From NCBI RefSeq assembly GCF_013366925.1, contig NZ_JAALDK010000001.1:744001-808000 (forward strand): a stretch of DNA of 64,000 nucleotides, in the 5' to 3' direction. Shown in pieces: positions 29,049 to 38,461 of the stretch. The notes beneath the pieces are model-generated. The model made no database searches. It had not been told where the DNA came from and saw nothing but the letters and a program-made list of their open reading frames with translations. Numbering within the stretch: position 1 is the first letter of the stretch; the number at the start of each line of letters is the position of its first letter. The position numbers and the translations under genes were made by a program. This DNA is from Paraburkholderia youngii. GTDB taxonomy: Bacteria; Pseudomonadota; Gammaproteobacteria; Burkholderiales; Burkholderiaceae.

Positions 29049-30827
29049 ATGAAGGCAGAGAGCGATTACAGCTGTGATGTTCTTGTTATCGGTTCGGGAT
29101 GCTCAGGAATGTCGGCGGCGATTACCGCCGCGCACGAAGGCCTGAAGGTACTAGTCATCGAAAAGGAACCGAAGTTTGGTGGATCGACCGCCCGCTCCGG
29201 CGGCTGGCTGTGGATTCCCAATACGTCGCTGGCGAAGGTCCAGGGCATCTACGAGACGGAGGGCGCGGCGCGCACCTATCTTCAGCACGAGGCCGGGGAT
29301 AGCTTCGACGGCCCCCGAGTCGATGCCTTTATCGAGCACGGTCCTCAGGCGGTTGATTTCTTTACCGCGAAAACGGCCGTTCGCTTCGACATGCCGCTCG
29401 TATTTCCGGACTACCATGCAGAAGCGCCGGGCGGGACGCAAGGCGGACGTTCGATGGTGACTCGCCCATTCGACGGCAGGGAACTTGGCCCGGCCATCAA
29501 GGACCTCGCGCCCGCGCTGCCCGAGCTGACGGTGTTCGGCATGATGCTCGGCTCCGGGAAAGAGATCGTTCACTTCATGCGCGTGACGAAGTCCGTCAAG
29601 TCGGCCTGGTACGTGACCAAGCGTTTGTCCCGTCACTTTGCCGACGTGCTCAAGCATGGCCGGGGCATGACGCTCACGAACGGCAACGCGCTGGCGGGCC
29701 GACTCGCCAAGTCGTTGTTCGACCTGAACGTCCCGTTGTGGCTGAACACGAAAGCGCTGAGCCTGACCACGACGAATGGACGCGTCACGGGCGCGGTGCT
29801 CGATCGGGAGGGCACAAAGATCAACGTCACGGCGAAGCGAGCGGTAGTGCTCGCGAGCGGAGGCTTCCCGTACGATATCGAGCGACGCAAGCAACTGTTC
29901 CCGCACGCCCCGACCGGCAACGAACATTTCTCGCCGTCCCCGACCGGCAATACGGGCGACGGCCTGCGTATGGCGGAAACCGTCGGCGGCCGCGTGACAA
30001 CGACGTTGCCTAACGCCGCAGCGTGGGTTCCTGTATCGACGTTGACACGCAAGGACGGCACGACCGGCATCATGCCGCACTTCATCGACCGCGCGAAACC
30101 GGGGGTCATCTCGGTCTTGCGCGACGGTAAGCGCTTCACGAACGAAGGCAATTCGTATCACGACTTCGTTCAGGCGCTGGTTAAGGCTACCCCGCCGGGC
30201 GAAGAAATCACGGCGCACCTCATATGTGATCACAAGACGCTGCGCACCTATGGGCTGGGTAGCGTTGCGCCATTTCCGATGCCGATCGGACGTTATTTGC
30301 GGGTCGGTTATCTGACCAAGGGTGCGTCGCTCGAGGAACTGGCCGGGAAAATTGGCGTTAATGCGCTGAACCTGAGAGAAACGGTCCGGACCTACAACAC
30401 AGAAGCCAGGCTTGGTCGCGACCCTGTATTCGGAAAAGGCAGCAAGGCATACAACCGATATCAAGGAGATGCGTTGCATGCGCCGAATCCATGTATCGCG
30501 CCGATCGAGCGGGGTCCGTTCTACGCGCTCAAGATCCGAATCGGCGACATCGGAACTTTCGCTGGCCTGAAGACCGATCAATCATGTCGCGTACTGGACA
30601 GCAGCAATTCGCCGATCACCGGTTTGTTCGCCGTGGGCAACGACGCGTGCAGCATCATGGGCGGCAACTATCCGGGGGCAGGCATTACGCTCGGACCGGC
30701 TCTGACGTTCGGCTTCATCGCCGGGAAAGCAATTGCTTCAGGTGTCAACGTCTCCGAATACGGTACCCCCGCGGGGAATGCAATCACGAATAGCAAGCTC
30801 ACGATGGTCTCCCAACAGGCGAGCTAA
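29049..30827 (+). CDS. KstD-like FAD-dependent dehydrogenase 1
   Basis: 592 residues of the fumarate reductase/3-ketosteroid delta1-dehydrogenase flavoprotein family. FAD site: VLVIGSGCSGMSAAITAAHE (about residues 11-30) and GGSTARSGGWLWIPN. C-terminal FAD/substrate segment near residue 537: GGNYPGAGITLGPALTFGF. The Tyr-Pro-Gly-x-Gly there matches the Tyr487/Gly491 pair of Rhodococcus KstD1, and NEGNSYHDFV may hold the Tyr318 equivalent. Such enzymes remove hydrogens next to a ketone on alicyclic rings. Start: ATG 29049 with GGAGA. A terminator follows. A close paralog is at 54412. The substrate is unknown; a steroid is not required. Confidence 0.85.
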   Translation: MKAESDYSCDVLVIGSGCSGMSAAITAAHEGLKVLVIEKEPKFGGSTARSGGWLWIPNTSLAKVQGIYETEGAARTYLQHEAGDSFDGPRVDAFIEHGPQAVDFFTAKTAVRFDMPLVFPDYHAEAPGGTQGGRSMVTRPFDGRELGPAIKDLAPALPELTVFGMMLGSGKEIVHFMRVTKSVKSAWYVTKRLSRHFADVLKHGRGMTLTNGNALAGRLAKSLFDLNVPLWLNTKALSLTTTNGRVTGAVLDREGTKINVTAKRAVVLASGGFPYDIERRKQLFPHAPTGNEHFSPSPTGNTGDGLRMAETVGGRVTTTLPNAAAWVPVSTLTRKDGTTGIMPHFIDRAKPGVISVLRDGKRFTNEGNSYHDFVQALVKATPPGEEITAHLICDHKTLRTYGLGSVAPFPMPIGRYLRVGYLTKGASLEELAGKIGVNALNLRETVRTYNTEARLGRDPVFGKGSKAYNRYQGDALHAPNPCIAPIERGPFYALKIRIGDIGTFAGLKTDQSCRVLDSSNSPITGLFAVGNDACSIMGGNYPGAGITLGPALTFGFIAGKAIASGVNVSEYGTPAGNAITNSKLTMVSQQAS

Positions 30828-30851
30828 CGCTGTTCCGGTATCCATCTGTCT

Positions 30852-30896
30852 GCCGCGGTGGCTGCGCTGTTGAACCGCGTAGCCACCGCGGCTTTT
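30852..30896 (+). terminator. Strong terminator after FAD dehydrogenase 1
   Basis: A perfect 12-bp stem GCCGCGGTGGCT/AGCCACCGCGGC (30852-30863 and 30881-30892) with a 17-nt loop, followed by TTTT. Confidence 0.8.
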
Positions 30897-30930
30897 CGTT
30901 CGGCCGGTATCAGATCGGGCAAGGATCACG

Positions 30931-31776
30931 ATGGCGACGAATCCTGTACTTGAAAACGGCGTGCCGAGGACTGGGAAGCCACAGCGCGGCATCCACGCAA
31001 TGGAGGTCGGCGGTGCGCTGCTGCAAACGATTGCCAACGCCGGCCGGCCCGTCTCGATGCTGGATCTGAGCGTCGCCGCTAACCTGCCGTTGAATCAGGT
31101 GTTCACATATATGGTTAGTCTGGTGCGTACAGGCCTCGTGAGAAAAGATGCGACCACGCACTGCTTCGAGCCTGGACCGCTCGCGCTTCGGCTGGGTTTG
31201 ACCGCGCTGCGGCAGGTTTCCCCGCTTCAGGAGTCGCTAACCCAAGTGAAACAACTCGTGGTCAGCGAACGCCACGCGGTATTCGTTGCTATATGGACCG
31301 ATCATGGGCCGACAGTGATCCAGTACGACGGCCCCGACATGTATCTTCATGTTGGCCTGCATGTCGGGTCCGTGATGTCGGTAGCACACAGCAGTACGGG
31401 ACGGCTCTTTTCCGCATTTCTGCCGAGACAATCGACGCGGCCTATGCTGTTGCGGGAACTGGGCGCGTCGGAAGACGGCATCCAGGAACTCGAACTCGAT
31501 GCCATCCTGGCCGACGTGAGGCGCCAGGGTGTGTCGCGCACCTACGGCTTGCCGATTCCTGAGGTCGACAGTCTGAGCGCCCCGATTTTCGATGCGACAG
31601 GCGCCATCATCCTTGCGGTGACGGTGTTCGGCTCGTCGAGCAGCGTCGACACCTCCGATTACGGCAAGGTGAGAGATCGACTGCTGGAATTTTCGCGCAG
31701 ACTGTCCAGAAGCGGGCCACGCGATAAGGCACCCTTGGCGATTTCGACAGATAGCGCCGAGAGCTGCCGCTATTAG
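30931..31776 (+). CDS. IclR-family transcriptional regulator 5
   Basis: 281 residues: HTH with RGIHAMEVGGALLQTIA, then NQVFTYMVSLVRTGLVRKD, and an effector domain with VGSVMSVAHSSTGRLFSAF. Its recognition helix is nearly that of regulator 4, so the two could compete for the same operators. It lies 100 bp after the FAD dehydrogenase but behind a strong terminator, so it probably has its own promoter. An IS5-type element has landed 50 bp after its stop. Confidence 0.9.
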   Translation: MATNPVLENGVPRTGKPQRGIHAMEVGGALLQTIANAGRPVSMLDLSVAANLPLNQVFTYMVSLVRTGLVRKDATTHCFEPGPLALRLGLTALRQVSPLQESLTQVKQLVVSERHAVFVAIWTDHGPTVIQYDGPDMYLHVGLHVGSVMSVAHSSTGRLFSAFLPRQSTRPMLLRELGASEDGIQELELDAILADVRRQGVSRTYGLPIPEVDSLSAPIFDATGAIILAVTVFGSSSSVDTSDYGKVRDRLLEFSRRLSRSGPRDKAPLAISTDSAESCRY

Positions 31777-31830
31777 TCGAGGCGCGCAGCGCTTGCATGG
31801 AAACGGCGGCGGTCAACAGTCCTCGCCTAG

Positions 31831-33183
31831 CAGGCTGTTGAAAAAGCGCCCCGTCATGACGACCGAAGCTATGTTCAGGAGACTTGCGCGTGCGATATTG
31901 CGCTGAATTAACGGTTCACCGCGCGATCTGCGCGGGGCAGGCGCACGCATGCGGCTCGTCTGGCGCGCAGTCTTCGCGCATTGGCGGCTCATCGCGTCGC
32001 TCCTCGCGGCACCATCCCTGGCATTCGGGCCATGCGGGTCAGATTGCTCGCAACCATCGTCAGCTTGAAGTGCTGGTCGACGCGCTTGAGGCCGCGATAG
32101 ACCGTCTGCCGGATCCGCCCGATGGTTTTGCCCCAGCCGAAATGCTCTTCGATTCGTTTGCGGATGATCTGGCTAGTCCGGTAGCCCGCATGCCGCGAAG
32201 TGCGACCGTCGATGGCGCTGCCGCCCCAACGCTCATCGTTGCGCGCGACATGCGGTGTCACGTTGCGAGCGCGGCAATCGTTCACGAAGTCACGGGTGTC
32301 ATACGCCTTGTCGGCGCCAACTGTCTTCGCATGAGTACCGGCACGCAATCGAGCAATTGCAATGCGCTGGCCCGCTCGGCAAAAACCATCTGCGTGACTA
32401 ACCACGGCGCCGACCACCAGCCCCGAGCGATTCTCCATCAGGATGTGCCCGTGGTAGCACAGGATGGCCGGGCTCTTGTGGCTCTTCTTGAACAATCGCG
32501 CCTCCGGATCAGTAGTCGACTCGTGCGTGGCATTGCTACGTCGCTCGCCTTTCCAGTCGGTGTCGGCGTTGCGGCCACCGCCGGCTGGCGGACCATCGTC
32601 CGGGCCGTCCTTGCGGCGGAAGCTTTTGTGACTGGCCCACGCCTGAATCAGCGTGCCGTCCACCGAGAAATGCTCTCTCGACAGCAAGCCCCGCTTGTCC
32701 GCCGTGCTCATGACTTCGGTGAAGAACGCTTCCACGACTTCATGCTCCAGAAGCCGGTCGCGGTTCTTCGAGAACACCGAGTGGTCCCACACGGCGTCCT
32801 CAATCGCCAGCCCGACAAACCAGCGGAACAGCAGGTTGTAGCGCATCTGCTCCATCAGCATGCGCTCGCTGCGTACGGAGTAGAACACCTGCAACAGCAG
32901 CGCCCGCATCAGCTTCTCAGGCGCAATCGAGGCACGACCGGTGTCCGCGTAGATGACGCTGAACAGCCCGTTGAGCCGTTTCAACGCATCATTCACCAGC
33001 AACCGGATCGGTCGCAACGGGTGATCTGCCGGGACGAAGTCCTCGAGCTTGACCGTCGTGAACAGGGGTTCCTGCATCTCGTCCATTCCGCGCATCGCAT
33101 CCGCTGCCAAAGATCATGAACACGATATCCATAACGCCCGTCCTTCAAACCCCGTTTACACGGGATCCAAATTCAACAGCCTG
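31831..33183. mobile_element. IS5-family insertion sequence with CTAG target duplication
   Basis: 1,353 bp. Terminal inverted repeats CAGGCTGTTGAA (31831-31842 and, reversed, 33172-33183) are perfect over 12 bp. CTAG stands on both sides (31827-31830 and 33184-33187), consistent with a 4-bp target duplication. It holds one minus-strand transposase. It is a different IS5 subgroup from the element at 3053. It sits between genes and breaks nothing visible. Confidence 0.85.
31989..33110 (-). CDS. IS5-family transposase (second subgroup)
   Basis: 373 residues from TTG 33110, or from the ATG at 33095 five codons in. The N-terminal region has LFTTVKLEDFVPADHPLRPI and FYSVRSERMLMEQMRYNLLF. The DDE triad is visible: Asp in HFSVDGTLIQAW, Asp in VGADKAYDTRDF and Glu in KRIEEHFGWGKTIGRIR. 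The reading is intact and fills most of the element, so the IS may be active. Confidence 0.92.
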   Translation of the reverse strand: MAADAMRGMDEMQEPLFTTVKLEDFVPADHPLRPIRLLVNDALKRLNGLFSVIYADTGRASIAPEKLMRALLLQVFYSVRSERMLMEQMRYNLLFRWFVGLAIEDAVWDHSVFSKNRDRLLEHEVVEAFFTEVMSTADKRGLLSREHFSVDGTLIQAWASHKSFRRKDGPDDGPPAGGGRNADTDWKGERRSNATHESTTDPEARLFKKSHKSPAILCYHGHILMENRSGLVVGAVVSHADGFCRAGQRIAIARLRAGTHAKTVGADKAYDTRDFVNDCRARNVTPHVARNDERWGGSAIDGRTSRHAGYRTSQIIRKRIEEHFGWGKTIGRIRQTVYRGLKRVDQHFKLTMVASNLTRMARMPGMVPRGATR

Positions 33184-33248
33184 CTAGGGTTATTCAGGGC
33201 GGGCAGCGCCGGCGGCGTTCGCCTCGCGCGGACGCCGCCGCAGACCGT

Positions 33249-34025
33249 TCAGATAGCGAGGAAACCGCCGTCGACCGCGAGTGTGACGCCCGTCACGTAG
33301 CGCGACATGTCAGACGCGAGGAAGATCGTCGGACCGATAAGGTCTTCCGTCTGCCCCACGCGACCCATCGGAATGCGCGACATGAAAGCCGCCAGGCGCG
33401 TTGGATCTTCACGGGTCGCGGCCGTCATCGGAGTTTCGATGACCCCCGGTGCCAGCGCATTGACGCGTACCCCAAAAGGGGCGAGTTCAGCGGCGAGTGA
33501 CTGGGTGAACATCTTGACTGCTCCTTTCGACGGAGAGTAGCCGAGGCTTGCGCCTTGGCCAGCATAAGCGGCGATCGAAGCCACATTGATGATCACGCCT
33601 TTCGTCGCCTTGATCACACCGAGAAAGGCATGCGTCACGTTGAAGGTGCCCTGGACGTTCACATCCATGACCTTCTTCCAGTTCTTCGCGGCATCAGGGC
33701 TCGAAGTGTTCTCGCGAATGATGATGCCGGCATTGTTGACAAGAAGATCGACCTGACCCACTTCGCTTTGCACTTTATCGGCAAGCGTATGGCACGCGTC
33801 GGCATCCGTCACATCGAGGGGGAAGGCCCACGCGTCGCCGCCTGCTTCACTGATCAGCCCCGCGGTTTCCTGAACGTGCTCAAAGGCGATATCGCTGACG
33901 ATGACTTTCGCTCCGGCCTGCGCGAGACCGACGGCGAGCGCGCGGCCATTGCCTTGCCCGGCGCCGGTGACGAGCGCAAAGCGTCCGTCGAGCAGGCGAG
34001 GCGCTACGGATTGGGGAAACGACAT
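33249..34025 (-). CDS. Short-chain dehydrogenase/reductase, KstD-module type 1
   Basis: 258 residues, classical SDR: cofactor motif TGAGQGNGRA (about residues 19-28), structural NNAG, and the active site Ser (VASIAAY) with Tyr-x-x-x-Lys in GYSPSKGAVK. It ends with the family tail VTLAVDGGF. The ATG at 34025 follows AAGGAC. It is closely similar to the SDR at 56259, which sits directly behind the second KstD-like dehydrogenase. This one probably works with the dehydrogenase at 29049 although an IclR gene and an IS lie between. A keto/hydroxyl conversion on a ring substrate is inferred. Confidence 0.85.
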   Translation of the reverse strand: MSFPQSVAPRLLDGRFALVTGAGQGNGRALAVGLAQAGAKVIVSDIAFEHVQETAGLISEAGGDAWAFPLDVTDADACHTLADKVQSEVGQVDLLVNNAGIIIRENTSSPDAAKNWKKVMDVNVQGTFNVTHAFLGVIKATKGVIINVASIAAYAGQGASLGYSPSKGAVKMFTQSLAAELAPFGVRVNALAPGVIETPMTAATREDPTRLAAFMSRIPMGRVGQTEDLIGPTIFLASDMSRYVTGVTLAVDGGFLAI

Positions 34026-34081
34026 GACTTGTCCTTGTTCGTGAATGGGTGGCCGTGTGGCCGTGGATAAATCGGCAGCTT

Positions 34082-34107
34082 TGCACATATACATGTGTTA
34101 TTGCATC
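34082..34107. promoter_or_regulatory. Candidate operator upstream of SDR 1
   Basis: On the minus strand it reads GATGC - N10 - GTATATGTGC. Its core (GCAATAAC) equals the core of the mhaA site at 6096-6103. It also contains CACAT-ATAC-ATGTG. It lies 57-82 bp before the SDR start. Confidence 0.42.
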
Positions 34108-34218
34108 GGTGTAATTACTCACGCAATGGTTGGCCCGCCGCCAGGAGGGGCGAACAGTCTCCCGATGCTCCGCTTTCCGCAGGTGACAGGCCTTTTTCGG
34201 CTGACTCAGGGATTGCAC

Positions 34219-34248
34219 CTACGCAAAAGCAATGGCATATATATAATT
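34219..34248. promoter_or_regulatory. Candidate operator upstream of the ABC importer operon
   Basis: CTACGC - N10 - GCATATATATAATT. The right half-site is strong and the left one partial; the 10-bp spacing is kept. It is about 250 bp before the binding-protein start at 34497. The 34249-34496 leader shows no coding region. Confidence 0.42.
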
Positions 34249-34496
34249 GAGGCCGTAGTATCTCATCTACAGAGCGGTCGTGTCGGAACTCGCAAAGGCA
34301 CGAGACAAGAGCAATCCCTGATACATAGAAGACCTCGCGATCGATGCGTCGTCCTCTACATGGAGTCGGTCGCTTATCTGGCATTTATCCGGCGTAGTAA
34401 ATCAGTTGCTCATGTGGCAACGGGGACTTTAGCCGCACCACAAGGACGGGGTCGTGCGACCACCGTCGCGTTCAGTAGAAACAGTATGGAGACACC

Positions 34497-35693
34497 ATGA
34501 AAGTGATTCGCATCGTCGCAGCAATACTCGGAACGTTGACGCTCGCTACTGCCGTGTCGGCGGCAAGCGCGGAGGAGATCAAGGTTGGTTTCAACGGAGA
34601 CCTGTCGGCCTCGCCGTCCGCACAAAGCGGCCAGGCCGCGGTGCTAGGCATGCAGGCCGCGATCGACGATGTCAACGCGGCCGGCGGCGTTCTCGGCAAG
34701 AAGCTCACGCTCGTACAGCGCGACGACGTATCGGCGCCCCCAAAGTCGATCCAGAATATGACAGACCTGATCGACAACGAAGGAGTGGTTGCCGTGTTCG
34801 GGCCGACCAATTCGGGAAATGCGATGGCGTGGAAACATATCGTGGATCAGAAGAAGATTCCGGTCATCGATAACGTTTCTTCCGGAACGGACATCACCAA
34901 GCCGATGAGTCCGGGCGCGGACAACTACATGTTCCGGGTGTCGATGGTGGACCGCGAACAGGTCGCTGCGCTAGTGGCGTACGTGAAGAAGTCCAACGAC
35001 ATCAAAAAGGTCGGCTTCATGTCCGAGACGACTGGCTACGGTCAAGGTGGCCTGCGCGACTTGAACGCGATCGCGGCGGTGCAAGGCATCAAGCCGGTGG
35101 ACACCGAACAGTTCGGTGTCGGCGATACGGACATGACGTCACAGCTGAACAAGCTGAAGGCAGCCGGCGCAGACACGGTGATTATCTGGGCGCAAGGCAC
35201 GCCGATCGCTCAGGTGATGCGTAGCATGGAGAAGATCAACTACTATCCGCGCACGCTCAGTTCGTGGGCTGCGGACAACATTACGTTCTACGATGCCGCC
35301 GGCAAGACGCTTGCGGAAAAGCCGCTATTCCTTCGGACGGTCAGTGAAAACCGAACCCCCGCCCAGGACAAGCTGTTTGCACGGGTCGGTTCGAAACTCA
35401 AAGCGCCCAGTTCGTTTTCCTTCGCACTGCACGGTTATGACTCGGTTCTTGTGCTCGTACAAGCGATCAAGCAGGCGAACAGCACGGACGGTGCAAAGGT
35501 TCGCGCAGCGCTGGAAGACCTGAATTCGCCGGTTCAGGGCCTGCTGAAGACCTACAACAAGCCCTTCAGCAAGGCGAATCATGAGGCGCTGACGGCCAAA
35601 GACCTTGTGTGGGTGCACTGGAAGGACGGCAAGCTGCTTCCGTACACCGACCAGATGACAACGTCGCTTACCGCGGCCGACTACAAGCAGTAA
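34497..35693 (+). CDS. ABC transporter periplasmic binding protein, Liv type
   Basis: 398 residues: Sec signal peptide (cut near SAASA-EE, about residue 24), then a two-lobe Leu/Ile/Val-type receptor fold with the usual opening EIKVGFNGDLSASPSAQSGQ. The family also binds aromatic acids (benzoate, hydroxycinnamates). GGAG precedes the ATG. It is first gene of an operon with LivH-, LivM-LivG- and LivF-type proteins and an EthD protein, so the ligand is probably a catabolic substrate rather than an amino acid. Confidence 0.9.
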   Translation: MKVIRIVAAILGTLTLATAVSAASAEEIKVGFNGDLSASPSAQSGQAAVLGMQAAIDDVNAAGGVLGKKLTLVQRDDVSAPPKSIQNMTDLIDNEGVVAVFGPTNSGNAMAWKHIVDQKKIPVIDNVSSGTDITKPMSPGADNYMFRVSMVDREQVAALVAYVKKSNDIKKVGFMSETTGYGQGGLRDLNAIAAVQGIKPVDTEQFGVGDTDMTSQLNKLKAAGADTVIIWAQGTPIAQVMRSMEKINYYPRTLSSWAADNITFYDAAGKTLAEKPLFLRTVSENRTPAQDKLFARVGSKLKAPSSFSFALHGYDSVLVLVQAIKQANSTDGAKVRAALEDLNSPVQGLLKTYNKPFSKANHEALTAKDLVWVHWKDGKLLPYTDQMTTSLTAADYKQ

Positions 35694-35748
35694 CTTCCCT
35701 TTCTATCGCGACGGCGCCTTCGCGACGCCGTCACCGCGGAGAACAGAC

Positions 35749-36672
35749 ATGATGGAAGCGATTTTCCAGGCGTTGATCAGTGGCCTTGCAGTGGGAGGAG
35801 CATATGCGCTGGTCGCGCTTGGCTTCAGTATCACTTTCACCACGACAAAAACGCTCAACTTCTCCCACGGGGAGTTTGTTTCGTCGGGGGCCTTCATTGG
35901 GATGAGCGCGATGTTGCTGCTGCTCGGCAAGCCCATCACAGCGACGACTTTCGGGGGGCAAGTGCCCGGTGCCACGGCCCAGTTGCTAGCACTTGTCGCA
36001 GCACTCGTCGTCATGGGAGCGCTGGGCTGGTTGCTGTACATCCTCGGCGTGCGGCCGTTTGCGAAACAACCAGGTATGGCGTGGGTAATGAGCACGCTTG
36101 GCTTCGGGGTCGTACTCGACAGCATCGGCCTCGCAATCTGGGGCCCCAAACCGGTGGTCGTACCGTCACCGCTCGGCGACTCTGTGGTCCAAATCTTCGG
36201 AATCGGCGTTCGCCCGCAGGAACTGATGCTGCTCGCCGTCGCAGTCGTCGTGATGATCGTGTTCGACTTCGTGATGCGAAAGACGATGATCGGCAAAGTG
36301 ATGCGCGCGGTGGCCGCCAACGGCAACGTCGCGAATCTGATGGGAATCAACACGAACGCAGTGATGATTGGGGCGTTCGTCGTGAGCTCCGCGCTCGCCG
36401 GCCTGTCCGGATTCCTGCTTGCGCCGATTACACAGGCGTCGTTGTTTATGGGTCTTGCCATCGGATTGAAGGGCTTCTCGGGCGCGATGATCGGTGGCTT
36501 GAGTAATCCTCGCGGATGCGTGATTGGCGGCTTTGCGCTCGGCGTATTCGAATCGACGGTGAATTTGTGGCAAGCGCAGTGGCGGGAGATTGCGGTGTTC
36601 GCGGTCGTGATTCTCGTGCTGTCGTTCAAGCCTACAGGTCTCTTCGGCAGCCGACTGGTGGAGAAGGTATGA
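35749..36672 (+). CDS. ABC importer permease, LivH type
   Basis: 307 residues with about eight membrane helices. It opens with the LivH pattern ISGLAVGGAYALVALGFSIT and has a GLSGFLLAPITQ segment near the EAA-like cytoplasmic loop. GGAG lies before the ATG at 35749. Its stop overlaps the next gene (ATGA). It forms the channel together with the LivM domain of the fused protein downstream. Confidence 0.9.
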   Translation: MMEAIFQALISGLAVGGAYALVALGFSITFTTTKTLNFSHGEFVSSGAFIGMSAMLLLLGKPITATTFGGQVPGATAQLLALVAALVVMGALGWLLYILGVRPFAKQPGMAWVMSTLGFGVVLDSIGLAIWGPKPVVVPSPLGDSVVQIFGIGVRPQELMLLAVAVVVMIVFDFVMRKTMIGKVMRAVAANGNVANLMGINTNAVMIGAFVVSSALAGLSGFLLAPITQASLFMGLAIGLKGFSGAMIGGLSNPRGCVIGGFALGVFESTVNLWQAQWREIAVFAVVILVLSFKPTGLFGSRLVEKV

Positions 36673-38447
36673 GCAAGTACTCCCATTTTCTGGGCGTCGT
36701 CGCGGCCGCAGTGGTGGTTTGCGCGGCAGCGCTGGCGGTCAGAAACGACTACTACCTGCACATCGCGTTCATGATGTGTGTCTACTATTTGTGTGCCGCC
36801 GGCATGAACGTTTTGGTCGGCTTCGCCGGCCAGAAGTCACTGGGGCAGGCAGGACTCTTCGGAGCGGGAGCGTACGCGGTTGCGCTGCTCACGTCGCAGA
36901 CCGGAATCAACCCGTGGCTCGCGATGGCGCTGGCGACAGCGATCGCCGGAATCTGCGGGGTTTTGATCGCGTTACCTTCGTTGCGGGTGAAGGGGCCGTA
37001 CTTGGCCATGGTCACGCTCGCGTTCGGGATCGTCGTCGAACGCCTCGTGAGCGACTGGACGGAGGTTTTCGGCGGAGCGCAGGGCATCTATGGAATTCGT
37101 AGCCCGGAAATCGGCGGGCAGCCTATGTTGCTTTCGCAGTGGGTTTGCGTCGGTGTGGTGTTTTGCGCGATCACCCATCTGCTGTTGCGGAATCTGTTGA
37201 GCGGCCGCTTTGGCCGCGCGTTCCTGTCGCTGCAGGCCGATGAGATCGCATCGGCGTCGGTCGGCGTGCGCGTCTATCGCGGCAAGGTGATCGCATTTGT
37301 CATTGCTGCCGTAACCTGCGGACTCGCGGGCGCGATGGTCGCCCAGCAGAACCAGTACATCAACTCGGATTTTGTGTCGTTCCAGCTGTCGGTCTTCATC
37401 CTGTTGCTCGTGCTATTCGGCGGGGCAGGAACGAAGCTCGGTCCCGTCGTTGGAGCCATCGTTTTGACGTTGCTGGATGCGCTGCTCGCGCGCTGGCCGT
37501 CCGTTCAACATACGCTGTACGGACTGCTACTGCTGTTCGCGCTTTACGCGATGCCCGGCGGGGTTGTAGGTACGCTGGCGAAGTGGTTTGGCAGCAAGAA
37601 GGCCCAGTCCGTGGACGAGCTTCACACGGGCGGCCACGTGATGACCCTCATGCGTAGCGCGCGCACAGGCGGCGGCGACCTGCTCAGCGTGACGAAGCTC
37701 TCCAAGTCGTATGGCGGCGTGAGGCCTGCACAAGATGTTTCGTTCACTATCAAGAAGGGCCACATCCATGCGCTGATTGGTCCGAACGGGGCCGGCAAGA
37801 GCACGATGATCAATATGGTGACCGGTATCGTGCGGCCGGACACCGGTTCAATCCGCTTCAACGGAAAGGAGATCGGCGGCAGTCCTGTTCATGCGATCTG
37901 CTGTCTCGGCATGGGCCGCACTTTCCAGAACTTGCGTCTCTTTTCAGATCTGTCGGTTCTCGACAATGTGATGTTGGGCCGTCATAGCCGCATGAAGAAT
38001 GGTCTGCTCGCGTCGCTGTTCGCCACTCCTCGGGCACGCCGCGAAGAGGAGATAACGCGCCAGCGCGCGCTTGAGTTGCTGGATCTTGTGGACCTCGGTC
38101 ATCTTGCGAGCAGGCCGGCCGGCAGTCTGGCCTACGGCTTGCAGCGGCGAGTGGAGCTTGCCCGCGCACTCGCGACCGAGCCGAAACTGCTGCTGCTCGA
38201 CGAGCCCGCTGCCGGTCTCAATCCGCAAGAGACGACTGAGCTCGGTCAGCTACTGCTTCGCATCGGCAAGTACGGCGTCAGCATCCTGATGGTCGAGCAT
38301 CACATGGATCTCGTGATGTCCATCTCCGATCACGTAATCGTGCTCGACTATGGGGTCAAGATCGCAGAAGGCAAGCCTGTTGACGTCCAGGCCAATCCGC
38401 GCGTGATCGAGGCATACCTCGGCGTCGACGAGGCCGAAGCAGCGTGA
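36669..38447 (+). CDS. Fused LivM permease and LivG ATPase
   Basis: 592 residues that join two usual subunits. Residues 1 to about 300 are a LivM-type permease (MNVLVGFAGQKSLGQAGLFG, then LPSLRVKGPYLAMVTLAFGI). A linker of about 40 residues follows, then a LivG-type ATPase: Walker A GPNGAGKST (about 373), a signature region LAYGLQRRVELARAL and Walker B LLLLDEPAAGLNP. The signature lacks the usual SGGQ core. The ATG at 36669 overlaps the LivH stop. LivM-LivG fusions occur in aromatic-acid importers of this family, and fix subunit ratio at one to one. Confidence 0.92.
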   Translation: MSKYSHFLGVVAAAVVVCAAALAVRNDYYLHIAFMMCVYYLCAAGMNVLVGFAGQKSLGQAGLFGAGAYAVALLTSQTGINPWLAMALATAIAGICGVLIALPSLRVKGPYLAMVTLAFGIVVERLVSDWTEVFGGAQGIYGIRSPEIGGQPMLLSQWVCVGVVFCAITHLLLRNLLSGRFGRAFLSLQADEIASASVGVRVYRGKVIAFVIAAVTCGLAGAMVAQQNQYINSDFVSFQLSVFILLLVLFGGAGTKLGPVVGAIVLTLLDALLARWPSVQHTLYGLLLLFALYAMPGGVVGTLAKWFGSKKAQSVDELHTGGHVMTLMRSARTGGGDLLSVTKLSKSYGGVRPAQDVSFTIKKGHIHALIGPNGAGKSTMINMVTGIVRPDTGSIRFNGKEIGGSPVHAICCLGMGRTFQNLRLFSDLSVLDNVMLGRHSRMKNGLLASLFATPRARREEEITRQRALELLDLVDLGHLASRPAGSLAYGLQRRVELARALATEPKLLLLDEPAAGLNPQETTELGQLLLRIGKYGVSILMVEHHMDLVMSISDHVIVLDYGVKIAEGKPVDVQANPRVIEAYLGVDEAEAA

Positions 38448-38461
38448 TGAAAGGAGGCGGT

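Noticed and set aside
29151..30581. Long minus-strand open frame (476 codons) opposite FAD dehydrogenase 1
   Set aside because: It is antisense to a clear flavoprotein, has no ribosome site or family motif, and has the Arg/His-rich composition typical of a shadow frame in high-GC DNA.
29049..30827. Steroid catabolism as the purpose of the KstD-like enzymes
   Set aside because: No other steroid genes (kshA, hsaC, mce-type import) are present, and all surrounding enzymes point to a single-ring route.
31884..33119. Plus-strand open frame (411 codons) across the second IS
   Set aside because: It lies antisense to an intact DDE transposase.
3053..33183. Composite transposon between the two IS5-type elements
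   Set aside because: The two elements belong to different subgroups with unlike ends and unlike target duplications, so they cannot have moved the DNA between them together.
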